Shown piece by piece: positions 1 through 7,436 of a stretch of 64,000 nt of DNA. The notes under the pieces are model-generated. The model saw only the letters and a program-made list of their open reading frames with translations. It was not told where the DNA came from and did no database searches. Source of the DNA: Tahibacter aquaticus (GTDB lineage Bacteria > Pseudomonadota > Gammaproteobacteria > Xanthomonadales > Rhodanobacteraceae); NCBI RefSeq assembly GCF_004363655.1, contig NZ_SNZH01000006.1, positions 124,001 to 188,000 on the forward strand, written 5' to 3'. The translations under genes were made by a program, and so were the position numbers. Positions within the stretch are counted from its first letter, which is position 1; each line of letters begins with the position of its first letter.

Positions 1-308
1 TCGTCTTCCGAATGGGTGTGCTCGTTGAGAAATTTCTGCCGCAACGTCGCCTTGTCCGGGTGGTCGGCATTGAGGCTGATCACGTCGACGGCCTGGTAGC
101 CTTCGCTGTTCATCAGGCGGTCGATGTCATGCCGGTAGGCGGCGATGACTGCTTCGGGCGCAGCGCCGGGAACGATGTCGGCGCTGGCCTGCCAGCGCTC
201 GAAGCGCACGCCGACCTTGCCCAGTTCGGCCGCGATGGCGGGGTGATCGTCGCTGTCAAACAGCACCTGGGCGGGCTGGTCTTCGGCGAAAATGCGCAGT
301 CGGCTCAT
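1..308 (-). CDS. mtnD: Acireductone dioxygenase (5' part; gene runs off window start)
   Basis: Acireductone dioxygenase converts 1,2-dihydroxy-3-keto-5-methylthiopentene to formate and the keto acid precursor of methionine in the methionine salvage pathway. The minus-strand reading from position 308 begins [17 protein letters not shown] and reaches [10 protein letters not shown] at the window edge, which is the start of the metal-binding His-x-His-x4-Glu signature of this cupin. About 102 residues of roughly 180 are present. Its ATG overlaps the mtnB stop codon (ATGA), so the two genes are translationally coupled and mtnD lies downstream of mtnB. Only the window edge truncates it. Confidence 0.9.
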   Translation of the reverse strand, partial: MSRLRIFAEDQPAQVLFDSDDHPAIAAELGKVGVRFERWQASADIVPGAAPEAVIAAYRHDIDRLMNSEGYQAVDVISLNADHPDKATLRQKFLNEHTHSED

Positions 309-946
309 GCTCTCAGTCTCCTCAGGTCCAGCTCCACCGCAAGCAGGAACTCGAATGCCTCGAGATGCCGCCGCGCTTCGGCCATGGTCCGGCCCCAGGT
401 ATAGATGCCGTGGCCGTCTATCAAGTAGCCGTGCAGCGGCTTGCCTGCATCGAGCCAGGCGTCGACCTGGTCTACCAGTTCGGGCATGTCCTGGGTATTC
501 GGGAATACCGGCAGGTCGAGCTCGCTGTCGTGCGTGGTATAGCCGGTGATGGCCTTCTGCAGTTCCAGGCCGCTGAAGCGGATCAGACCGGCCGGCGCGT
601 AAAGGCGCGAGGCTACGGTCTGGTTGTGGGAATGCGTATGCAGCACCGCGCCTATGCTGGCATCGCGCCGGTACATCTGTACGTGCAGCAGGGTTTCCGC
701 CGACGGCCGCGCGCTGGTGCCGACTGCGTTGCCGGCGAAATCGACCAGCATGATGTCATCCACGCTGAGGCGACCCTTGTCGCGGCCGGAAACCGTCACG
801 GCGGCATGTGTGTCGTCGTAGCGCAGGGAAAAGTTGCTGCTGGTCGCCGGCGTCCAGCCACGCGCGCCGAGGTCGCGTCCGGCGTCGGCGATCTCGCGCG
901 CGCAGGCGGCGAGACGTTCGGGGTCGGGAAGAGTCGTAGTGGCCAT
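305..946 (-). CDS. mtnB: Methylthioribulose-1-phosphate dehydratase
   Basis: A class II aldolase-fold, Zn-dependent dehydratase that removes water from 5-methylthioribulose-1-phosphate in methionine salvage. The 213-residue length fits MtnB. The motif SSNFSLR near residue 38, the metal-ligand stretch LHTHSHNQ (H103, H105) and [13 protein letters not shown] near the C terminus are typical. It overlaps mtnD by four bases (ATGA) and is transcribed with it. The other salvage genes (mtnC, mtnA) are not visible here and may lie beyond the left edge. The substrate assignment rests on the mtnD neighbour; otherwise it could be a generic class II aldolase. Confidence 0.9.
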   Translation of the reverse strand: MATTTLPDPERLAACAREIADAGRDLGARGWTPATSSNFSLRYDDTHAAVTVSGRDKGRLSVDDIMLVDFAGNAVGTSARPSAETLLHVQMYRRDASIGAVLHTHSHNQTVASRLYAPAGLIRFSGLELQKAITGYTTHDSELDLPVFPNTQDMPELVDQVDAWLDAGKPLHGYLIDGHGIYTWGRTMAEARRHLEAFEFLLAVELDLRRLRA

Positions 947-1123
947 GGGCTGCTGCGATCGAATGGGCGAGCACTATAACTGAGGCCCGTAAACGCATCG
1001 ACCGCGCGCTTTGCGAACGATACGCAGCGCCGCAGACCTGTGCTGCGACGATTACGATGGCGAACGCGCGGCGCCGCATGGCCTGCGCGCTTGTACGTTC
1101 CCAGCCAGGACTCAAGGATGCTT

Positions 1124-1450
1124 ATGTCTCAGCCAGAACACGTCATATCGCGCCGCCGTTTTGTGCAGATGGTGCTGCTCGGCGGTGCTGCCGCCGTCGT
1201 CCTGCCCGCCGCAGCACAGGGTGACGCACTGCCGCCGCTGAGCGGCAGCGACCCCACTGCCAGCGCGCTGGCCTATACCGAAGATGCCGCTGCCGTCGAT
1301 GCGAAGCGCTTTCCCCAGCACAAGGCTGGCGATACCTGCCTGAGCTGCAATTTCTACCAGGGCAAGTCCGCACGCGGCGCCTGCTCGCTGTTTCCGGGCA
1401 AGTCGGTAGCAGGCAAGGGCTGGTGCTCGGCCTTCGTCGCCAAGGCTTGA
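1124..1450 (+). CDS. High-potential iron-sulfur protein (HiPIP), Tat-exported
   Basis: A small periplasmic [4Fe-4S] electron carrier. The protein (108 aa) starts with a twin-arginine signal, SRRRFVQMVLLGG, which fits export of a pre-folded Fe-S protein. The mature domain carries four cysteines spaced C-x2-C-x11-C-x13-C, with the family stretches CLSCNFYQG and GKGWCSAF. The ATG at 1124 is preferred because AAGGA lies five bases upstream; the in-frame ATG at 1118 overlaps that ribosome binding site. It stands alone, divergent from mtnB, so its redox partner cannot be read from context. Confidence 0.9.
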   Translation: MSQPEHVISRRRFVQMVLLGGAAAVVLPAAAQGDALPPLSGSDPTASALAYTEDAAAVDAKRFPQHKAGDTCLSCNFYQGKSARGACSLFPGKSVAGKGWCSAFVAKA

Positions 1451-1966
1451 AATACAGGCAGCGCACTGCACCCGGAGAGGGGTGTCGGTCGGCAAGCAAG
1501 GGGGCGAAACGAAGGGCGGTGGACTGAATAGTCGCTGCCCGGATGCGCCCAGACCGAGGAGCTAACCCGTCTGAACGCATCCGAGCCGCATTCCGTGGGG
1601 CCCACTGCCAAGTGTATTTCCCGCGGACCTCGATCATAACCGCTGCGGTTGCGGGCAGCTAACACAGGGCTGTGGATAAGCCGTGGATTGCTTGTGGGCG
1701 TTCCCCACAAACCAGAGCCAGCTCAGGTGCTTAAACGATTTTTGTCGAGCGCGCCGAAACTGTGTACAGATTGCTGCCGAATCGACCCGGACTGCGAAGT
1801 GCGTCGCTAAGTGATTGAGCGCAAAGGGGCTTACGAAATTGTCCCGGCGGACAGCAACAAGGCGCTGCAAGGCAGCGCCAAGTTGTTGATTACACAGAAA
1901 CCCGGCGGTTCGTGCGCGGTTTACGGCGCGCTTGCCCCCGCACGACGCGGGGGCAAGCTGACGGAC
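1451..1966. other. Intergenic region without a gene
   Basis: About 500 bases between the HiPIP gene and the 3' end of the permease gene. Short open frames here have no coding character. It holds one DnaA-box-like 9-mer (TGTGGATAA at 1671) and the hairpin at 1931-1957. Nothing else is recognisable. Confidence 0.5.
1931..1957 (-). terminator. Perfect hairpin downstream of the APC permease gene
   Basis: An 11-bp perfect, very GC-rich stem (1931-1941 with 1947-1957) closes a 5-base loop (ACGAC). It lies nine bases beyond the permease stop codon in the direction of transcription. No T-run follows, so it may stabilise the 3' end or pause polymerase rather than act as a classic intrinsic terminator. 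Confidence 0.5.
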
Positions 1967-3436
1967 TCAGCCTTTATTGGCGAGATGGCTGTGCTTTTTG
2001 CCGAACACGAAGTAGGTGACTAGGCCGATGACGGTCCAGATCAGGAAATACTTGATGGTCGGATTCCAGCCGAGGCTAAGGAACAGCACCACGCACCCCG
2101 CCATAGCCAGCGGACCGACCACCCAGATGAACGGCGTGCGGAACGGCCGTGCGCGTCCCGGCTGAACTTTGCGCAATACCATCACGCCCAGGGCAACGAC
2201 GAAGAATGCGAACAGGGTGCCGGAGTTTGAGATGTCTGCCAGGATGTCGACCGGGAATACCGCGGCAAACAGCGATACGGCAACGCCGGTGATCAGCGTG
2301 ACCACGTGCGGCGTGTGGAAACGCGGATGCACGCGGGAGAAGGCCTCCGGCATCAGTCCGTCGCGCGACATGGTGAACAGGATGCGGGTTTGCCCAAAGA
2401 TCATCATCAGGATTACCGACGGCAGCGCGATGATGGCAGCGGCAGCAACCCAGTTGCCGACGTGTGGCCAGCCGATTTCGCGCAGCACGAAGGCCAGCGG
2501 TTCCTTGGACTGGGACAGCTCGCCACCCGGCTGTGCGCCGACGGCGCCGACCGCGGCATAGGCCACCAGCATGTAGAAGATGGTGCAGATGGCCAGCGAG
2601 CCGATCAGGCCGATCGGAATATTGCGGTTCGGGTTGCGCGTTTCCTCAGCTGCAGTGGAAACGGCGTCGAAGCCGACATAGGCGAAGAAGATCGAGGCGG
2701 CGGCGCCGAGTACGCCGGTGCCGGACATGGGCGTGCCCCAGCCGTTGGGCAGCATCGGAGTGAAGTGGTCGTGGGTGACGCTGGGTATCGCCAGCACCAC
2801 GAAGGTCGCCAGCGCGACAATCTTGATGATGACCAGAACAGCGGTGACTTTGGCTGACTTGGAGGTGCCGATGATCAGGAGCCAGGTGATGACGAGGGAG
2901 ATCAGAAAAGCCAGCAGATTGAAGCCGCCAGCCACTTTGGTCCCGTCGGCGAGCGTGACGGTATCGCGCGGTCCGGCCATAAGGGCGTGCGGCAGCGCCA
3001 GGTCGCCCTGGTTGACCAGTCCGAATAGATCGGTATGGGCGAGGAATCCGTTTACGTAGCCCGACCACCCAACGGCTACTGCACCTGCAGCGATCGCGTA
3101 TTCCAGTATCAAGGCCCAGCCCACCATCCAGGCGATGACTTCGCCCAGCACGGCATAGGAATAGGTGTAGGCGGAGCCTGACACCGGCACCATGGCCGCA
3201 ATTTCTGCATAGATCAGCGCGGTCAGCGCACAGACTACGGCGGCGATGATGAAGGAGTAGATCATGCCCGGGCCAGCCTTGTTGGCTGCCACGGCGGTGA
3301 GCACGAAGATGCCAGTGCCGATCACGGCGCCGATCCCCAGCATGGTCAGATCGAAGGCACCCAGTTGGCGTTTAAGCCCCTTCTTCTCGGCATTCTCAAG
3401 AATCTGGTCGAGCGGTTTTACACGCCAGAAAATCAT
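1967..3436 (-). CDS. APC superfamily amino acid permease
   Basis: An inner-membrane amino acid transporter of the APC superfamily, cationic-amino-acid-transporter-like branch. The 489-residue length and about 12 hydrophobic segments fit. After a short cytoplasmic start (MIFWRVKPLDQILENAEKKG), the first membrane segment holds the family motif GIGAVIGTGIFVL, followed by FIIAAVVCALTALIYAEIAA. A conserved internal stretch, FFAYVGFDAVSTAAEE, lies near residue 255. The substrate cannot be assigned from sequence; lysine, arginine or another small amino acid is possible. It is monocistronic, with a strong hairpin after the stop codon. Confidence 0.88.
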   Translation of the reverse strand: MIFWRVKPLDQILENAEKKGLKRQLGAFDLTMLGIGAVIGTGIFVLTAVAANKAGPGMIYSFIIAAVVCALTALIYAEIAAMVPVSGSAYTYSYAVLGEVIAWMVGWALILEYAIAAGAVAVGWSGYVNGFLAHTDLFGLVNQGDLALPHALMAGPRDTVTLADGTKVAGGFNLLAFLISLVITWLLIIGTSKSAKVTAVLVIIKIVALATFVVLAIPSVTHDHFTPMLPNGWGTPMSGTGVLGAAASIFFAYVGFDAVSTAAEETRNPNRNIPIGLIGSLAICTIFYMLVAYAAVGAVGAQPGGELSQSKEPLAFVLREIGWPHVGNWVAAAAIIALPSVILMMIFGQTRILFTMSRDGLMPEAFSRVHPRFHTPHVVTLITGVAVSLFAAVFPVDILADISNSGTLFAFFVVALGVMVLRKVQPGRARPFRTPFIWVVGPLAMAGCVVLFLSLGWNPTIKYFLIWTVIGLVTYFVFGKKHSHLANKG

Positions 3437-3584
3437 TCCATCCCCTCCCGCAATTTTTATAGGACCCGGCGCCGAACAGCAGCGTACCTGCTTGCGAGGC
3501 CTGGCGAGCTTTTGCGCCCCGATCAGAAGCGCGGCAAATCCGCGCTAAAATACGCGACCCTCTCTAGGCCAGCAAGCGCCCGCT

Positions 3585-4175
3585 ATGAGCTCAACCACCG
3601 ATGGCGCAGCACCCGCGCTGGCTGCCTGGCAGCATGACTGGCTGCACGAACTGGCCGCGTATGCCGTTCGTCATCCGCAGGAAGTACACGGCATTGCCCA
3701 GTTTCGCGAGTTCATGACGCAGCATGCCGATGCGGCCGAGCGCGAACTGGCCCTGGGCCATCTGACCGGCGCTGCCTGGCTGGTCAGTGCCGATGGACGC
3801 CGCGTGCTGCTGACGCATCACCGCAAATTGTTGCGCTGGCTGCAGCTGGGCGGCCATGCCGACGGCGATGTCGACCTGAAAGCCGTAGCCTTGCGCGAAG
3901 CCGAGGAAGAGTCGGGACTGCGCGATCTCGTCGTCGAAGGCGAACTGTTCGATCTCGACCGGCACTGGATTCCCGATCACAAGACAGTGCCGGGCCACTG
4001 GCACTACGACTTGCGCTACGTCGTGCGCTGTTGCGGCGATGAGCAATTCGCCGTCAGCGAGGAGTCGCTGGAGCTGGCCTGGCGCGACATTGCCGACATG
4101 ATCGGTTCGGCCGATTTCGACGAGTCGCTGCAGCGCATGGCGCGCAAATGGCTAGAAAGGGAATCTGCCGCATAG
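3585..4175 (+). CDS. NUDIX hydrolase
   Basis: Probably hydrolyses a nucleoside diphosphate-linked compound; the substrate is unknown. The 196-residue protein has an N-terminal helical extension and a NUDIX box around residues 92-115, reading GGHADGDVDLKAVALREAEE followed by ESGL. The second half (REAEEESGL) matches the consensus, but the first acidic position of the box is valine where relatives of the GGHADGDED subgroup usually have glutamate. The remaining acidic residues could still bind Mg. It stands between the divergent permease and the convergent efpL gene. The start at 3585 is the first ATG of the frame. Confidence 0.85.
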   Translation: MSSTTDGAAPALAAWQHDWLHELAAYAVRHPQEVHGIAQFREFMTQHADAAERELALGHLTGAAWLVSADGRRVLLTHHRKLLRWLQLGGHADGDVDLKAVALREAEEESGLRDLVVEGELFDLDRHWIPDHKTVPGHWHYDLRYVVRCCGDEQFAVSEESLELAWRDIADMIGSADFDESLQRMARKWLERESAA

Positions 4176-4226
4176 CGCTGCGTCATGCAGCGACGGCGGC
4201 AAGCGCCGTCGCTGCATTCCGGGCGC

Positions 4227-4790
4227 TTATTCGCGGCCCGAATATTCGCCCGTCACCGTGCTGACCAGGATGCGCGAGCCGTTGACGACGTATTCCGGCA
4301 CCTGGATCTCGATTCCGGTTTCCAGCTTGGCCGGCTTGGGCCGCTTGGTCGCGGTGGCGCCTTTCATCTCCGGCGCGGTGTCGATCACGGTCAGGGTCAC
4401 CGTCGGCGGCAGTTGCACCGCGACGGGCTGGTCTTCGATCAGCTGCACGTAGCAGGCTTCCATGCCGTCGATGATGAAGCCGGCAGAGTCGCCCAGCGCG
4501 CTGGCGTCGAGCATGTACTGGGTGTAGTCCTCCGCATCCATGAAGACGAAGGTGTCGCCTTCGCGGTAGGAATAGTTGGCCTGGCGCCGCGACAGTTCCA
4601 CTTCGCGCAGATCGTCCTCGGCGCGCAGGGACAGGTCCAGCTTCACCCCGCCCGGCACGCTGTACATGCTGAAGCGATAGGTGACGTTGCCGCCGCGGCC
4701 CTGGGGCGAGCTGCGCTCGATGTCGCGGATCTGGTAGACCTTGTTGTCGTGCTCGACGACGTTGCCTTTTCTGATTTCGCTGGCTTTCAT
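4227..4790 (-). CDS. efpL: Elongation factor P-like protein EfpL (YeiP)
   Basis: EfpL relieves ribosome stalling on proline-rich and some other difficult motifs, working beside EF-P. The 187-residue protein has the KOW-like N domain ([20 protein letters not shown]), the YeiP hallmark loop SSPQGRGGN with arginine at residue 32 instead of the modifiable lysine of EF-P, and the conserved centre [18 protein letters not shown]. The C-terminal domain ends in [20 protein letters not shown]. The ATG at 4790 is chosen because the longer open frame extends into unrelated sequence. It follows the SDR gene on the same strand with a 37-bp gap. Confidence 0.9.
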   Translation of the reverse strand: MKASEIRKGNVVEHDNKVYQIRDIERSSPQGRGGNVTYRFSMYSVPGGVKLDLSLRAEDDLREVELSRRQANYSYREGDTFVFMDAEDYTQYMLDASALGDSAGFIIDGMEACYVQLIEDQPVAVQLPPTVTLTVIDTAPEMKGATATKRPKPAKLETGIEIQVPEYVVNGSRILVSTVTGEYSGRE

Positions 4791-4827
4791 GGCACTGGAA
4801 TCGTGGTAGGGGAAGGGAAGGGCGAAC

Positions 4828-5595
4828 TTACTTCGGCTGCAGGCGCACGGCGCCGTCGACGCGGATGGTCTCGCCGTTGAGATAGCGGTTGCGCAGGATG
4901 AACGCGACCGTCTCGGCGAATTCCTCCGGCTTGCCCAGGCGCGACGGATAGGGAACCTGTGCACAAAGAGATTGATATACGTTTTCCGGCATGCCGTCGA
5001 CCATCGGCGTATGGAACACGCCCGGGGCGACCGTCATCACGCGTACGCCGATGCGGGCGAATTCCCGTGCCATTGGCAGGGTCATCGCGATCACACCGCC
5101 CTTGGAGGCGGAATAGGCGGCCTGTCCGATCTGTCCTTCATAGGCAGCGATCGACGCGGTGTTGACGATGACGCCGCGTTCGCCGTCCTCGCCTGCTGCG
5201 TTGTGCTGCATCAGGTCTGCAGCGCCCTTGGCGACATTGAACGAACCGACCAGGTTGACCATCACCGTGCCGGCGAAGGTCTTCAGCGGCATCGGCGCTT
5301 CCTTGCCCAGTACCCGGCCGGCACCGAGGATGCCGGCGCAGTTGATCGCTGCGTTCAGCCCACCCAACGCCTGGTGGGCGGCCTTGAGATTGGCTACCAC
5401 GTCCTCTTCGCTGGTCACGTCGGTACGGAAGAAATGTGCTTTTGGGCCCAGTGTGGCCACGGCCTCGGCACCTTTTTCCGCGTTCACGTCGAACAGCGCG
5501 ACCGAAGCGCCCTGGGCGAGCAGATGCTGCGCCACCGCATAACCCAGACCCGAAACCCCGCCGGTGATGACGGCCTTGACCTGACTCAGTTCCAT
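4828..5595 (-). CDS. SDR family oxidoreductase, 3-hydroxyacyl-CoA dehydrogenase-like
   Basis: A short-chain dehydrogenase, 255 aa. The Rossmann motif TGGVSGLG (residues 11-18), catalytic Ser148, Tyr161 and Lys165 (YSASK) and the NAG-equivalent NCAG (85-88) are all present. The pattern around [18 protein letters not shown] and [13 protein letters not shown] resembles type-II 3-hydroxyacyl-CoA dehydrogenases (HSD10-like), suggesting NAD-dependent oxidation of a short or branched 3-hydroxyacyl-CoA. That assignment is from family resemblance. The ATG at 5595 has GGAG eight bases upstream; an in-frame GTG at 5604 is less likely. Confidence 0.88.
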   Translation of the reverse strand: MELSQVKAVITGGVSGLGYAVAQHLLAQGASVALFDVNAEKGAEAVATLGPKAHFFRTDVTSEEDVVANLKAAHQALGGLNAAINCAGILGAGRVLGKEAPMPLKTFAGTVMVNLVGSFNVAKGAADLMQHNAAGEDGERGVIVNTASIAAYEGQIGQAAYSASKGGVIAMTLPMAREFARIGVRVMTVAPGVFHTPMVDGMPENVYQSLCAQVPYPSRLGKPEEFAETVAFILRNRYLNGETIRVDGAVRLQPK

Positions 5596-5708
5596 GCACA
5601 GCACTCCGCAAGCTGGGCGCCGGGGCGGCGCAAAGGCGGCGATTGTAAATCAAGCGTCGCGATCCGGCAGGGGTAGGCAGGCGGCGTGGCATGCCGCGAT
5701 CCGGCGAG

Positions 5709-5960
5709 CCCTAGAGCGTCTAAGAAAATGTCGACTTGCTAGCCCTTGAGCCCTCCCCTTCAAGGGAAGGGTTGGGAGGGGATGGTGTTGAAGTGTTTTC
5801 CCTGGCTAATAGCACAAAGCGATCTGATGGAGCTGCAGATATTCTGCGCACAACCCAATGGCAACGAGCTACACCATCCCCACTCTAGCCCTCCCCTTGA
5901 AGAGGAGGGCTTTGAACCAGTCCTGCCGGAGCCGTATTGCATTTTGTTAGACGCTTCTAC
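5709..5960. repeat. MITE-like element with terminal inverted repeats (copy 1)
   Basis: About 250 bp bounded by imperfect inverted repeats. The left end (5712-5730) reads TAGAGCGTCTAAGAAAATG and the complement of the right end (5940-5959) reads GTAGAAGCGTCTAACAAAATG with small differences. Inner inverted blocks carry GCCCTCCCCTTCAAGGG-like sequence near 5750 and 5886. No protein is encoded. A shorter relative lies at 49614-49737. The right end supplies the stop codon of the neighbouring acetyltransferase gene. It was probably mobilised by a transposase encoded elsewhere (inference). Confidence 0.65.
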
Positions 5961-6448
5961 AGATCCCGCAAGAAAAACTTGTCGCAACTGAAATGCCCGG
6001 TGCCGCCCATCGGCCCGTCGATACGGCGGAAGCCGGACTTCAGGTAAAGAGCCTGTGCCGCGTCCATGCCGCTGAGGGTTTCCAGATAACAGCGGCGGTA
6101 GCCGAATTCGCGCGCCGCATCCAGGCAGCGTGCCATCAGCGCGCTGCCGGCACCGAGGCCGCGCAGTCCCGGCAAGAAGTACATTTTGCGCAGTTCGCAG
6201 GTATCGGCATCGGCGCCGGCCAGCGCGGCCACGCCGCCGCCGCCCATGACCTGGCCGTCCTTGTCGACGACGAAATACGCGGCACGCGGGATGGAATAGC
6301 TTTCCGCCATCGTGTCGACTTCGGCGTCATGGATGGCGAAACCCGCGCCGCCGGCACCGAACTCGGGCATTACCGTGCGGATGATGCGGGCAATGTCGGC
6401 GTTGTCGGTGCTGACGGCCGGGCGGATGCGCAGGCTGGACAGAGTCAT
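5957..6448 (-). CDS. GNAT family N-acetyltransferase
   Basis: Transfers an acetyl group from acetyl-CoA to an unknown amine. The 163-residue protein has the GNAT fold: beta-4 CELRKMYFLPGLRGLGAGS contains the R/Q-x-x-G-x-G/A acetyl-CoA loop (RGLGAG), followed by a helix and YLETLSGMDAAQALYLKSGF. It starts five bases after the stop codon of the cyanophycinase-like gene, so the two form an operon. Its last codons and TAG stop lie inside the terminal repeat of the MITE-like element, so the original C terminus may have been altered when the element inserted. Confidence 0.85.
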   Translation of the reverse strand: MTLSSLRIRPAVSTDNADIARIIRTVMPEFGAGGAGFAIHDAEVDTMAESYSIPRAAYFVVDKDGQVMGGGGVAALAGADADTCELRKMYFLPGLRGLGAGSALMARCLDAAREFGYRRCYLETLSGMDAAQALYLKSGFRRIDGPMGGTGHFSCDKFFLRDL

Positions 6449-6453
6449 GAGTG

Positions 6454-7275
6454 TCAGAGCGGCCGGCGGAAATCCAGATCGTAGCGCGTGCCATGCACCA
6501 GCACGTGCAGGTGCAGGTTGGTGATGGAGATCGGCGCCTGCGGTCCGGCTTCGGTGATGTTGGTCGGGCCTACGTCGCTGGGATCGACCAGGGTAATGCC
6601 GCCGTGGCCGACCACTTCCAGCACGTTGTCCGGGCCGATGAAGGCGGCGGTGTCCGCATCCAGGCCCAGGCCCAGCGCGAACGGGTTCAGCGCCAGCGCG
6701 CCGAGCAGGCGGCCCAGGCGATCGCTGGCCGCGCCACCCTGGTCGATCACCACGCGATTGGTCAGTCCCAGCCCGGGTGCCAGCGTGACGGCGCCCATGC
6801 GCGGCGTGGTGCCGGATTCGCCGCCGGCCATCATGTGCTCGCTCAGCACCGCGGCACCGGCGCCGAGTCCGGCGATCGGCGTGCCGTCGGCATTGCGCCG
6901 GCGCAGCAGCTTGGCCAGGCCGGTGCCGCCGACCAGGGTGGTCAGCTTCAGCGGATGGATGGTGGCCAGCACGATCAGGTCGGAATTTTCCACCGCGCCC
7001 AGGGTTTCGCTGCGTTCCGCATCGGCGCGCGAGGCCAGGTTGACCCGGCGTACGCCGCCGGCGCCGTTGGCCAGCAGGGCGGTCTCGATCTCGTCAAGGG
7101 CGCGCTGGTCGAGTTCGCCGGCGACAAGAAAACAGACTTGCGCGCGTTGTGAACAGGTGGACAGTAGCCGGGAAATTATGCGTTGTTCGGTATCCAGCCC
7201 GGCGAAGACGCCGATGGCGATGAGGTGACCGCGGGATTGATCGGGAGCTAGGCGAGCAGGCACTTCGTTTTCCAC
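6454..7275 (-). CDS. Cyanophycinase-like peptidase S51 family protein, predicted inactive
   Basis: Matches the cyanophycinase (peptidase S51) fold, whose active members cut beta-Asp-Arg dipeptides from cyanophycin. Family stretches are clear: VLSEHMMAGGESG, LAPGLGLTNRVVIDQ, and GLGLDADTAAFIG. The expected catalytic residues are missing. The nucleophile motif GTSAG is GLGAG here (Gly138), the histidine after IDQ is glycine (180), and the glutamate of DENTA is alanine (207). The fold is kept, so this looks like a pseudoenzyme. The start is uncertain; GTG at 7275 or 7263 is likely. It is co-transcribed with the GNAT gene; no cyanophycin synthetase is seen in the window. Confidence 0.75.
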   Translation of the reverse strand: MENEVPARLAPDQSRGHLIAIGVFAGLDTEQRIISRLLSTCSQRAQVCFLVAGELDQRALDEIETALLANGAGGVRRVNLASRADAERSETLGAVENSDLIVLATIHPLKLTTLVGGTGLAKLLRRRNADGTPIAGLGAGAAVLSEHMMAGGESGTTPRMGAVTLAPGLGLTNRVVIDQGGAASDRLGRLLGALALNPFALGLGLDADTAAFIGPDNVLEVVGHGGITLVDPSDVGPTNITEAGPQAPISITNLHLHVLVHGTRYDLDFRRPL

Positions 7276-7436
7276 GGCAGCCGTTGACCCGCCGATGGTA
7301 GCAGCGTGGCGCAGCGCTGCGGGCGGTTCTGCCCGCGCGCTGGGTTTGATCCCGCGCGGCGCTGCTGCGGCGGCTGCGGCCGCTTGGCTATGCTTGGCGC
7401 GTGCCGCCAGTGGGCGCTGGGCCAGGAAAGCAAACC

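Noticed and set aside
1671-1679. Perfect DnaA-box-like 9-mer TGTGGATAA, possible origin
   Set aside because: Only one box is present, with no cluster, no AT-rich unwinding stretch and no dnaA/dnaN neighbours.
1811-2023. Small plus-strand ORF before the permease end
   Set aside because: No ribosome binding site or recognisable domain, and it runs over the hairpin into the permease 3' end.
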